From NCBI GenBank assembly GCA_045537905.1, contig JAZSQJ010000077.1, positions 1 through 21,948 on the forward strand: 21,948 bases of DNA, given 5' to 3'. The notes beneath the pieces are model-generated. The model saw only the letters and a list, made by a program, of their open reading frames with translations, did no database searches and was not told where the DNA came from. The DNA comes from SIG636 sp045537905 (GTDB lineage: Bacteria > Bacillota > Clostridia > Oscillospirales > CAG-382). Shown one piece after another: positions 1-6,193 of this stretch. Position numbers and translations under genes: made by a program. Every line of letters starts with the position of its first letter. The first letter of the stretch is position 1.

Positions 1-204
1 GGCGTTGCCACCGTAGTGGTTATAGGCGACGTTAACGGCGACGGTATGGCAAGTGCTGCCGACCTGGTGTCGATAAAAGCCCATCTTACGGGACGTAACA
101 CTCTTACAGATGCGTTCTACGAGGCAGGAGACTATAATTCCGACACCCTTATCAGCACCGACGACTACCTGTCGCTGAAGGCTCTTATCAAAAACGGAGC
201 ATAG
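1..204 (+). CDS. C-terminal fragment of a dockerin-containing extracellular protein (5' end outside window)
   Basis: The frame is open from base 1, so the gene begins upstream of the window; only 67 codons and the TAG stop are visible. The fragment is almost entirely a type I dockerin: two calcium-binding loops, DVNGDGMASAAD and DYNSDTLISTDD, each followed by a short amphipathic helix (LVSIKAHL and YLSLKALI). In this family the two loop-helix repeats bind a cohesin on a scaffoldin or on the cell surface. The lead-in VATVVVIGDVNGDG resembles the amidase at 597-2792 (IVVYGDIDGDG), so the two proteins probably share the short beta-strand-rich module before the dockerin. The catalytic or binding part is not visible, so the enzyme cannot be named. 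A strong hairpin at 327-364 probably ends the transcript. Confidence 0.85.
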   Translation, partial: GVATVVVIGDVNGDGMASAADLVSIKAHLTGRNTLTDAFYEAGDYNSDTLISTDDYLSLKALIKNGA

Positions 205-286
205 TGCCGATTAAGAAAAAAGCCTAAACGCTTCCCTCCTGTCCCCTGTTGAGACTAACGTCTGCTTCCTTGCAACGTCGGCACTA
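202..286 (+). repeat. Long-range 9-bp inverted repeat enclosing a possible structured 3' UTR
   Basis: TAGTGCCGA (202-210, overlapping the stop codon of the dockerin gene) is perfectly complementary to TCGGCACTA (278-286). The 67 nt between can form small internal hairpins, for example AGAC-TAAC-GTCT at 252-263. Whether this folds as an RNA or arose by chance cannot be decided from one copy. Confidence 0.35.
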
Positions 287-326
287 GCGGACCGGAACAA
301 ACTTCAAAAAGACAAGCTTTACACAA

Positions 327-370
327 ATAGCCAACCTCTCTCAAAAGCTTAAGAGGTTGGCTATGTTTTA
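327..370 (+). terminator. Rho-independent terminator after the dockerin gene
   Basis: A perfect 13-bp stem, ATAGCCAACCTCT (327-339) with AGAGGTTGGCTAT (352-364), has a 12-nt loop and is followed by GTTTTA. It is the first strong hairpin downstream of the dockerin fragment on the same strand. Confidence 0.75.
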
Positions 371-473
371 TCTGAAAAAGCGGCTGTCTCATTAAAGCAC
401 GCCCAATTTCTATAAAGGCCCCTTTTGAAAAAGGATTAAACTGCATATACAAGGGGCATCTGTTACGATTACG

Positions 474-551
474 GTTATCGCCTTGGTTCGTCTTGTCTGT
501 ACTCTTTCTCAGCACTCTGCCAGCTTGATGACAAGGTTTGTCATCAAGCTG
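474..551 (+). repeat. Dispersed 78-bp repeat, copy 1 (second copy at 21783-21860)
   Basis: This stretch matches 21783-21860 with three substitutions in 78 positions, in the same orientation. Its last 31 bases form a hairpin: CAGCTTGATGACAA (521-534), loop GGT, TTGTCATCAAGCTG (538-551). A noncoding repeat this well conserved at two sites about 21 kb apart suggests a genome-wide family of the REP/BIME type or a MITE fragment. Confidence 0.85.
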
Positions 552-552
552 A

Positions 553-582
553 GGCTGTCTCAAATTTTCATTTGAGACAGCC
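553..582 (-). terminator. Perfect hairpin downstream of the amidase gene, possible terminator
   Basis: GGCTGTCTCAAAT (553-565) pairs with ATTTGAGACAGCC (570-582) around a 4-nt loop. It lies 15 bp beyond the amidase stop codon on the minus strand, and the 521-551 hairpin follows. There is no uridine run after it on the minus strand, so termination is plausible but not classical. Confidence 0.4.
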
Positions 583-596
583 CCTTTCTGTACGTA

Positions 597-2792
597 TTAG
601 TTTTTAAGACTAAGTGCCATAGTTATAAGGTCTGCGGTAGAAACAGCGTTGTCGCCGGAAACGTCGGCGGCAAGCTCGGCTGCGCCGATAAGCTCAGTGA
701 GGTTTTTGATATGACCGGAAATGCCAAGATAGTCTGCAGTGGTAGTTGCACCGTCTCCGTCGATATCGCCATATACCACTATACAAACGGCAGAAGTAAC
801 ACCGTTTACAGTGGTGGAGAGAATGGAGCCTGTTGATGCTATGTCTGTAAGCACAGAGCCGTTTTTGCCCGTTACCTTCATATCGGCATCAGCAAACAAC
901 GCCATTATATCGGTTGCCTTCGTTGCACCCTGGCCGAAGGTTATATAGCCCTTTTGTATGTCAAGGCTTATGCCGTCGGTGCTTGCACCGTCCTTAAAGG
1001 TAAAGGGGTCGGCAAGAACAACCGCACAGCTTATGATGGCAATAGTCTTTTCAACACCAAAACCGTCTTTGTACTTGAGAGTTGTTACAACGGTGCTGTT
1101 GCTGGCAGCTTCTGCACGTGCAATAAAGCTACCGGACACTGCACTTTGGAAGCCTGTAAGCTCGGTGTTGGTGTAGCTTACGCTATAGGTGCCTACCTCA
1201 TCGGTGCAGGTAACATCGCTTATACCGTAGCCGTTGCCAAGAACAAAGCTAACGTTGGGGGTGTCTGCCGTAATGTTAAGTGCAGCGCCTCTATAGGTGT
1301 AGTCGGTACCGTCAACGGTAACGGTAGCCTCGCAATCAAGACGCTTGTTAAGATAGCTTGCACAGCCCTCTGCCATAGCAAGAGCTATCTGGTTAAAATA
1401 AGTATCAAAGGCTGTGTTGTCCTTTTCGGTATCTATAAAGCCAAGCTCTACAAGAGCAGTAGGAAGATCGTCACGGGCGTTGTTTGTGACAACAAGGTTG
1501 TCTCTTGGCTTAAGTCCACGGTTGGTAAATATATTAAGTGCAACAAATTTATCCTGCAATGACTGAGCAAAGGCTTTGTCAAGTGCGTCACCTGTCTCAT
1601 AAAGGGTTTCAACGCCGTTGGCAGAATTGTTATAAGAATTACGGTGGATACAGATAAACAGATCAAAGTCGCCTGCGTTTGCTTTAGCTGCACGGCTCAT
1701 AAGACCGTCATCCACGTCCTCAATTCTACAGAACGCAACGGTAAAGCCCATCTTCTCAAGGGTTTCACCCAACTTAAGAGACATATTGAGAGTGTCATTC
1801 TTCTCCTGTCTGGTACCGTAGCAAGCACCCGGCTGGCTGCCGCCATGACCGGGATCTATGATAACATCTGCGGAGGTAACACGGTTACCTCTGAGATCGA
1901 GGGGCTTTTCAACGTAGAAAAAGTTGTAGGAAGAGGAAAGAGCGGAGTCGAAGTAATTAACACCGTCACCCTTTGCCTTAATCTGTACCTTGGTATAGCT
2001 TGTATTGCCGCCGTAGTCAACTCTGGGCTTCATATCGGGAACATAGCTTGTACTCTTAATGCCGGAGGTAACCAGCACGCCGTCTATGTAAGCGTCGTAA
2101 GAGGTAGCGCCCTCAACTGCATTCCAGGTAATAACGGGAGGCTCAAAGGTTTCCATACGGCTGAGGTTGCCCGAAATAACGGGAGCAGCCAAGGTTTTTG
2201 AACCTGTAGAGGAGCTGTCGCTCATTATCTGAACCTCGGAGCAGGTTATTCTCCACTGGGTACCTATAGTAAACTTAATGATAACGTAGGAGCCTGACAG
2301 ATTGCCGCTTGTACTGTAATTTCTTACGTAGCCTGTATCTGATGTGGTACATTCACCAAGAAGCGTTGCCGAGGAAAGAGTTTCGCTGTTGCCAACATAA
2401 ACCTCTATTTTTGTAGGGTAACCGCAGTTTTCGTTGTTGTCACGGTCATTCATATAAACGTTAACGGTTTTAACGTTGACAGAGCTATCAAATTTGAAAT
2501 AAATATTAGCGGTGCCTGAGCCCATACCGTCATTCCAGAACTCAACGTTACTGCCCTTTGAGGTTTCAGAATCGGCAGTAGGTATAACACCGTCGGTAAG
2601 CTTACCGCTGTGGTAGCTTGTCCAACTGTTTACAGGAGTATCGCAATAGTTGCCACTGGTGCCATTATCGTCACCCTCACCCTTGTAAGTAGCTGTGCTT
2701 GCTATATTAGTAATTGCCGCATCTACGGAAAACGCAGGAAAAAAGCCTATGCAAAGAACAAAGCAAAGCGCAAAAGCCAATAGTCTTTTCAT
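597..2792 (-). CDS. Secreted N-acetylmuramoyl-L-alanine amidase (Amidase_3) with discoidin-like domain and C-terminal dockerin
   Basis: This 731-residue exported protein is predicted to cut the bond between N-acetylmuramic acid and the stem peptide of peptidoglycan. The start at 2792 is chosen because GGAGG lies 5 bp upstream; an in-frame ATG 12 bp earlier overlaps that site. Order of parts: signal peptide (about 1-28, MKRLLAFALCF...), F5/8 type C/discoidin-like region (30-195), FN3-like segment (about 205-295), Amidase_3 catalytic domain (about 308-470), beta-rich linker region, and type I dockerin (about 674-731, loops DIDGDGATTTAD and DVSGDNAVSTAD). The zinc ligands of the family are present: H316 in DPGHGG, E330 and H383; so is the catalytic E449 in VELGFI. 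The usual SIHANS motif reads CIHRNS. A dockerin on an amidase is uncommon and implies display on a cohesin-bearing partner. A monocistronic unit is likely, with its own promoter at 2825-2853. Confidence 0.9.
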   Translation of the reverse strand: MKRLLAFALCFVLCIGFFPAFSVDAAITNIASTATYKGEGDDNGTSGNYCDTPVNSWTSYHSGKLTDGVIPTADSETSKGSNVEFWNDGMGSGTANIYFKFDSSVNVKTVNVYMNDRDNNENCGYPTKIEVYVGNSETLSSATLLGECTTSDTGYVRNYSTSGNLSGSYVIIKFTIGTQWRITCSEVQIMSDSSSTGSKTLAAPVISGNLSRMETFEPPVITWNAVEGATSYDAYIDGVLVTSGIKSTSYVPDMKPRVDYGGNTSYTKVQIKAKGDGVNYFDSALSSSYNFFYVEKPLDLRGNRVTSADVIIDPGHGGSQPGACYGTRQEKNDTLNMSLKLGETLEKMGFTVAFCRIEDVDDGLMSRAAKANAGDFDLFICIHRNSYNNSANGVETLYETGDALDKAFAQSLQDKFVALNIFTNRGLKPRDNLVVTNNARDDLPTALVELGFIDTEKDNTAFDTYFNQIALAMAEGCASYLNKRLDCEATVTVDGTDYTYRGAALNITADTPNVSFVLGNGYGISDVTCTDEVGTYSVSYTNTELTGFQSAVSGSFIARAEAASNSTVVTTLKYKDGFGVEKTIAIISCAVVLADPFTFKDGASTDGISLDIQKGYITFGQGATKATDIMALFADADMKVTGKNGSVLTDIASTGSILSTTVNGVTSAVCIVVYGDIDGDGATTTADYLGISGHIKNLTELIGAAELAADVSGDNAVSTADLITMALSLKN

Positions 2793-2824
2793 AATTACCT
2801 CCATATAATAATCAAAATCGATTT

Positions 2825-2853
2825 ATTATACACATTATAAACAATCAAGTCAA
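2825..2853 (-). promoter_or_regulatory. Sigma-A type promoter of the amidase gene
   Basis: On the minus strand TTGACT (2853-2848) is followed after 17 bp by TATAAT (2830-2825). The start codon lies 33 bp downstream of the -10 element. A second TATAAT at 2839-2834 lacks a correctly spaced -35. Confidence 0.75.
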
Positions 2854-2900
2854 GAGGCAATTGACAGCTTTTTACAACCAAAAAGCCTAAGAAAAGTGTA

Positions 2901-2929
2901 TTGCCAAACCATAAGCATTATGTTAAAAT
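2901..2929 (+). promoter_or_regulatory. Sigma-A type promoter of the NUDIX gene
   Basis: TTGCCA (2901-2906), 17-bp spacer, TAAAAT (2924-2929). The start codon at 2970 is 41 bp downstream, with AAAAGGAG before it. Confidence 0.7.
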
Positions 2930-2969
2930 AACAAAAAGGATATTACGTTTTTTCAAAAGGAGTTATGTA

Positions 2970-3485
2970 ATGGAGATTTGGGATTTATATAATAAAAACA
3001 GAGAGCTGACCGGTGAAACAATGACTCGCGGAGAGAGGGTGCCCGAAAACCGCTACCATTTGGTGGTTCATATATGGATACACGACGGGAACGGCAGATA
3101 CCTGATATCGCAAAGAAGCAAAAGCAGAAGCAAAAACCCCTTGCTTTGGGAATGTGCGGGAGGCTCGGTTCTGGCAGGAGAGGACAGTATCACTGCGGCA
3201 CTGAGGGAAACCGAGGAGGAGATTGGCGTAAAGCTTGGTCCTGCCGAGGGTAAGATTTTGTTTTCAAAACCGAGAGACGTTATAAACGGCGTCGAGTTCC
3301 GTGATATTGTGGACGTATGGCTGTTCAGATACGAAGGGGACGCAGATTTGAAAAACGCCACAACCGATGAAGTGGAGCAGGTACGCTGGATGACGTTGGA
3401 GGAAATACAGGAGCTTTGGGATAAGGGCTTATTTGTGCCCACCTTACAGTATTTTTTTACCGAGGTTAACGGACAGATATTCTAA
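2970..3485 (+). CDS. NUDIX hydrolase
   Basis: The 171-residue protein carries a full Nudix box, GX5EX7REUXEEXGU: G65, E71, R79, E80, E83, E84, G86, V87. These residues bind the divalent metal and hydrolyse a nucleoside diphosphate-X type substrate. The N-terminal lead (MEIWDLYNKNRELTGETMTRGE) and a central HIWIHDGNGRYLISQRS strand resemble the IPP-isomerase-like/YfcD group of small cytoplasmic Nudix proteins, but the substrate cannot be named. The start at 2970 has AAAAGGAG 7 bp upstream; an earlier in-frame ATG at 2901 lies inside the predicted -35 element and is rejected. It has its own promoter and a terminator at 3518-3562, so it is probably monocistronic. Confidence 0.9.
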   Translation: MEIWDLYNKNRELTGETMTRGERVPENRYHLVVHIWIHDGNGRYLISQRSKSRSKNPLLWECAGGSVLAGEDSITAALRETEEEIGVKLGPAEGKILFSKPRDVINGVEFRDIVDVWLFRYEGDADLKNATTDEVEQVRWMTLEEIQELWDKGLFVPTLQYFFTEVNGQIF

Positions 3486-3517
3486 CGGTAATACCGGTTT
3501 TTATAAAGCGATCAGTT

Positions 3518-3562
3518 AAAGAGCCGATAAGCCTATGTCGAAAGGGCTTTTGGCTCTTTTTT
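3518..3562 (+). terminator. Rho-independent terminator of the NUDIX gene
   Basis: AAAGAGCC (3518-3525) pairs with GGCTCTTT (3552-3559), and an inner AAGCC/GGCTT pair strengthens the stem. The 3' arm runs into a T-rich tail (TTTTTTATTT). Confidence 0.8.
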
Positions 3563-3626
3563 ATTTCACTTAGTTAAAAACACCAGGTAACTTCTTTACA
3601 ACAATATTGACTAAGCATATACGGTT

Positions 3627-3645
3627 TTTATCGTAACACGATAAA
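3627..3645. promoter_or_regulatory. Inverted repeat upstream of the DUF2975/XRE operon promoter, candidate operator
   Basis: TTTATCG (3627-3633), 5-nt spacer TAACA, CGATAAA (3639-3645): a perfect 7-bp dyad ending 6 bp upstream of the -35 element. The operon encodes a small helix-turn-helix regulator, so this is a natural candidate for its binding site. Autoregulation is inferred. Confidence 0.45.
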
Positions 3646-3651
3646 TTTTTA

Positions 3652-3680
3652 TTGACATTTGCGTTAAAAGCTGTTATAAT
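3652..3680 (+). promoter_or_regulatory. Consensus sigma-A promoter of the DUF2975/XRE operon
   Basis: TTGACA (3652-3657), 17-bp spacer, TATAAT (3675-3680): a perfect consensus match. The start codon at 3705 lies 24 bp after the -10 element, giving a short leader that holds just the ribosome binding site. Confidence 0.9.
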
Positions 3681-3704
3681 AACCTCATGAAAGGAGTATG
3701 CCAT

Positions 3705-4163
3705 ATGACACAAAAATCTTTAGCCGCCCTTTTGAAGGGCTTAATAATTGCAGTTGGGCTTTTTGGTACCGCCGTACTTGTATACGTTTCTTTCGTACTG
3801 TTTACCTACGTTCAGGCAATCGCCTTGTATCTGGTAAGCTTTTTAGCTATATGCATCCTGCCTTGTTATGCAGTGCTTATACTGTCCTGGGGTGTTGCAA
3901 GAAACATTGGCAGGGACAGGTCTTTTTCGTTTTCAAATGCAAGGCTGTTAAAGTATAACGCCATCCTCTCCGCTTGCGACACGCTGCTTTTTGCCTTAGG
4001 AACGCTTATAATCCTGTTTTCAGGTTACCTTCTTGTGACAATCTTCGGAGTAGCTATGATAATTTTGTTTTTCGGCGTTGCCGCCACCATCGTTTTTGCT
4101 TCCCTTTCCCACCTTGTATACAAGGCGGCTGAGCTACAGGAAGAAAACGACTTAACGGTATGA
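3705..4163 (+). CDS. DUF2975-like integral membrane protein
   Basis: The 152-residue protein is predicted to have four membrane segments: about 10-34, 38-64, 85-110 and 112-135. Its size, layout and immediate pairing with a short XRE-type regulator match DUF2975 proteins, whose function is not established. The start at 3705 is chosen because AAAGGAG (3689-3695) lies 9 bp upstream; the in-frame ATG at 3687 overlaps that site. It is the first gene after a perfect consensus promoter. Its TGA is followed after 8 bp by the preferred start of the regulator gene, so the two are surely cotranscribed. Confidence 0.75.
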   Translation: MTQKSLAALLKGLIIAVGLFGTAVLVYVSFVLFTYVQAIALYLVSFLAICILPCYAVLILSWGVARNIGRDRSFSFSNARLLKYNAILSACDTLLFALGTLIILFSGYLLVTIFGVAMIILFFGVAATIVFASLSHLVYKAAELQEENDLTV

Positions 4164-4171
4164 GGTTGGTT

Positions 4172-4390
4172 ATGGAACAGGATATCATCATAAACATTGA
4201 CGTTATGCTTGCAAAGCGAAAAATGAGCGTTACTGAGCTTTCAGAGAAAGTGGGTATAACCATTGCAAATATATCAATACTTAAAAATGGCAAAGCAAAG
4301 GCTATTAAATTTTCCACACTGGCAAAGATATGTGATGCCCTTGAGTGTCAACCGGGAGACATACTTGAATACAGGAGCAGCAAACAATGA
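4172..4390 (+). CDS. Short XRE-family (Cro/C1-type) transcriptional regulator
   Basis: A 72-residue single-domain helix-turn-helix protein. The segment MSVTELSEKVGITIANISILKNGKAKAIKFSTLAKICDALECQPGDILEY is the compact HTH_26/YozG-like fold, with the recognition helix around ITIANISILKNG. The start at 4172 has GAGG 6 bp upstream and gives the family's usual beginning; an alternative ATG at 4160 overlaps the previous stop as ATGA. It lies between two membrane-protein genes, ends in an ATGA overlap with the next one, and probably controls this operon, perhaps through the dyad at 3627-3645. Confidence 0.85.
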   Translation: MEQDIIINIDVMLAKRKMSVTELSEKVGITIANISILKNGKAKAIKFSTLAKICDALECQPGDILEYRSSKQ

Positions 4391-4926
4391 AACGCTTTTT
4401 TAAGATAGTGCAACAAATAATTAAACGCTTTTTTAAGATAACGAAGAAAATCTTATTTTTCTTGTTTGTCGTATTTTGCAGCCTTTGTGTTGCCGCATTT
4501 TTTATTTTGCTCTTTGAAGGTGAATTGTCTCCAAAGAATTTCCCAACATATATATTGTCTACCTTCGATTGTGATTACGAACGCACCCATCACTTTGACA
4601 ATAGTGGCAGAGACACCTTTATGTTTTTCTGTTACGAGCTGAGTGAACCGCAAATTGATACCGAACTGTTTGCCCCCGTTACTGACGATGCCCTTTCCAG
4701 CATAACCAAGTGCATCAACGTTTTTGAAGACGGTGTTGGACATCATAAGAATTGCACAGACGACAAAGGGAGCTGTGAGGTTATTACAAATTACTGCTTT
4801 GACCGTGATACCTTGGATGCTGACGACTATTATTATTTTAACGGCGAACATTCTGCATACAATTTCAAACTGTATATTTTTGATACAAAAACCAACGCAC
4901 TTTATTACTTTTTCTTGACATTCTAA
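4387..4926 (+). CDS. Unrecognised membrane-anchored protein
   Basis: I do not recognise this 179-residue protein. It begins with a lysine- and phenylalanine-rich stretch containing KRFFKI twice, then one strong membrane helix (about 22-44, ILFFLFVVFCSLCVAAFFIL). About 130 residues follow, predicted extracellular, with five cysteines and many aspartates (for example DADDYYYFNGEH). Its ATG overlaps the regulator's stop as ATGA, so translation is coupled and it belongs to the same operon. It ends with tandem stops TAA TGA. A role linked to the DUF2975 protein or to envelope sensing would be a guess. Confidence 0.65.
   Translation: MKRFFKIVQQIIKRFFKITKKILFFLFVVFCSLCVAAFFILLFEGELSPKNFPTYILSTFDCDYERTHHFDNSGRDTFMFFCYELSEPQIDTELFAPVTDDALSSITKCINVFEDGVGHHKNCTDDKGSCEVITNYCFDRDTLDADDYYYFNGEHSAYNFKLYIFDTKTNALYYFFLTF
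4390..4440 (+). repeat. 18-bp direct repeat, 33-bp period, at the start of the unrecognised gene
   Basis: AAACGCTTTTTTAAGATA occurs at 4390-4407 and again at 4423-4440. The 33-bp offset is 11 codons, so the repeat stays in frame and doubles the KRFFKI peptide in front of the membrane helix. Confidence 0.85.
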
Positions 4927-4929
4927 TGA

Positions 4930-5154
4930 GAGCTTGAAAACAGCGGTGCAAGCGGCGCAGACTATTTTGGTGTGGGAGTTGACATTTATACCGTTTTTTT
5001 AGTTGCCACAGCTGTTATAGGCTTGATACTGTCAATCATCACCGCAACGATAGCCGATATAAAGGCTATAAAATCATTTTCTTACATAATGTGTTTGCTG
5101 TCCGTTATCCTTGTGTTATTTACACCTGTAATATTAAGGTGGCGTATCAATTAA
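4930..5154 (+). pseudogene. Possible small two-helix membrane protein or gene remnant
   Basis: After the tandem stops of the preceding gene, the same frame stays open for 74 codons. It encodes two convincing membrane helices (YTVFLVATAVIGLILSIITA and SYIMCLLSVILVLFTPVIL). The only usual start codon early in it is GTG at 4972, which would give 60 residues, but no good ribosome binding site precedes it. The frame begins mid-sequence without an initiator, so it looks more like the 3' remnant of a larger membrane-protein gene than an intact one. A translated small protein coupled to the upstream gene remains possible. Confidence 0.4.
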
Positions 5155-5166
5155 ACAACTAAAGCA

Positions 5167-5200
5167 AATGCCTCCCGAAAAGAGAGGCATTGTTTTATTA
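5167..5200 (+). terminator. Rho-independent terminator ending the DUF2975/XRE operon
   Basis: AATGCCTC (5167-5174) pairs with GAGGCATT (5184-5191) and is followed by GTTTTATTA. Read on the other strand, the stem is followed by TGCTTT, so it may also help end the pilus operon, which finishes at 5273. Confidence 0.75.
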
Positions 5201-5272
5201 TGTGCTTGATGGAGTTTACCTTATAAGTGTACCTATTCCCTTCCGTTGAACCTTTTGCTTTTGAAGGACATA

Positions 5273-6193
5273 TTACGCCCTACCGCGGCTTAATATACCA
5301 ACAATGATTAATCCAAGGCCTGCAACGGCAGCCAGCATAGCATACAGCATCAGGTTAAAGCTGTCGCCCGTTACGGGTGGGGGCGGATTTTCGCTGTAGG
5401 TATTGGATATTACAAAGGCGGTTTCCCTTTGCTCAACCGTTACGGTATAACCGGAGGCAACGTTTGTTTCAACCACTGTCCAAACTGCACCGTCACCGGG
5501 TGCCGTCCATTTGTAATGCCAATTGTTCTCTGCGGAAAGGCTTACGGTTTCCACATATTCCCCATCCTTGTAAAGCTCTGCCTCGATTGAAGCGGGTCTT
5601 TTTGATTCAACCCCGGTGTCCTTCCACAGCTTTAGAATGCTATACTCTGTATCGTCCGGCCGGGTTTGCTCGTATAAGGATTTTGGCTTTGCATTTACCT
5701 GATAATTCCAGGTGCCGTCGTCATTAGAGGCAGGAAGTATCATCATAAAGCTGTCAAAAGCGCAATACCCTTTATCGTACTCTGCTCTTACACCCTTTAT
5801 CAGATACAGTCCTGTTTCCAGAGCGGTGAATGTCACTTTACCCTTTTCGTCGGTAACAGCAGAAGCTGTAGGCTCGATGGAGTCGGCAATTACATAAGCA
5901 GTATAGGTTTGAGCGATAAGGTTCCATTCACTTTGGCTTTTTACCGTGTTGAGGGAAACCGCATAATCGCCGAATTTGCCGTCAACGCTGAAAACGGTGT
6001 TGGAATGAACTTTTGCAACACGGTATATGCGGATATTCAAGTTCTCAAAAGCCGTACCGTTATACTCGTATTCAAGGCTTAAATCCACATCCCCATCTGT
6101 AGCTATAGGGTCAATAGCCGAAACGCCCAAGGAAGGTAAAGCATATCCTAAAACGAATATCAAAGCGAATAAAACAGCCGAAAGTTTACGCAT
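5273..6193 (-). CDS. Minor/basal pilin with Cna-B domain and PPVTG-type sorting signal
   Basis: A 306-residue exported surface protein: signal peptide (about 1-27), an N-terminal pilin-like domain (30-175), one Cna-B domain (about 185-265) and a C-terminal cell-wall sorting region. The Cna-B domain has lysine in LKLWKD, glutamate in VVETNVASGY and asparagine in VISNTY, the residues expected for an internal isopeptide bond. The sorting region is PPPPVTGD (270-277), a hydrophobic helix and RGRA, so the usual LPxTG leucine is replaced by proline. Its ATG overlaps the sortase stop as TAATG, so the two are translationally coupled. It is the last gene of the pilus operon. Size and position suggest a basal or accessory pilin used to anchor the fibre. 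Confidence 0.85.
   Translation of the reverse strand: MRKLSAVLFALIFVLGYALPSLGVSAIDPIATDGDVDLSLEYEYNGTAFENLNIRIYRVAKVHSNTVFSVDGKFGDYAVSLNTVKSQSEWNLIAQTYTAYVIADSIEPTASAVTDEKGKVTFTALETGLYLIKGVRAEYDKGYCAFDSFMMILPASNDDGTWNYQVNAKPKSLYEQTRPDDTEYSILKLWKDTGVESKRPASIEAELYKDGEYVETVSLSAENNWHYKWTAPGDGAVWTVVETNVASGYTVTVEQRETAFVISNTYSENPPPPVTGDSFNLMLYAMLAAVAGLGLIIVGILSRGRA

Larger units (their letters stand above)
382..582. mobile_element. Possible MITE-like element with GGCTGTCTCA terminal inverted repeats
   Basis: GGCTGTCTCA (382-391) and TGAGACAGCC (573-582) form 10-bp terminal inverted repeats bounding 201 bp without a plausible gene. The right end is itself a perfect hairpin, because GGCTGTCTCA occurs again at 553-562. 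The interior contains the 78-bp repeat also found near the right end of the window. No target-site duplication is evident, and the second copy of the interior lacks these termini, so mobility is inference only. Confidence 0.35.

Noticed and set aside
255..563. 102-codon minus-strand frame in the left intergenic region
   Set aside because: It runs through the terminator, the GGCTGTCTCA ends and the dispersed repeat, has no ribosome binding site, and its sequence is fully explained by those noncoding elements.
954..2201. Long plus-strand frames opposite the amidase gene
   Set aside because: They overlap a gene with intact catalytic motifs on the other strand, and show cysteine-rich low-complexity products with no recognisable domain.
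4160..4171. Upstream ATG of the XRE regulator overlapping the DUF2975 stop
   Set aside because: The ATG at 4172 has the GAGG site at a proper distance and gives the family's usual N-terminus; the earlier ATG has no good site.
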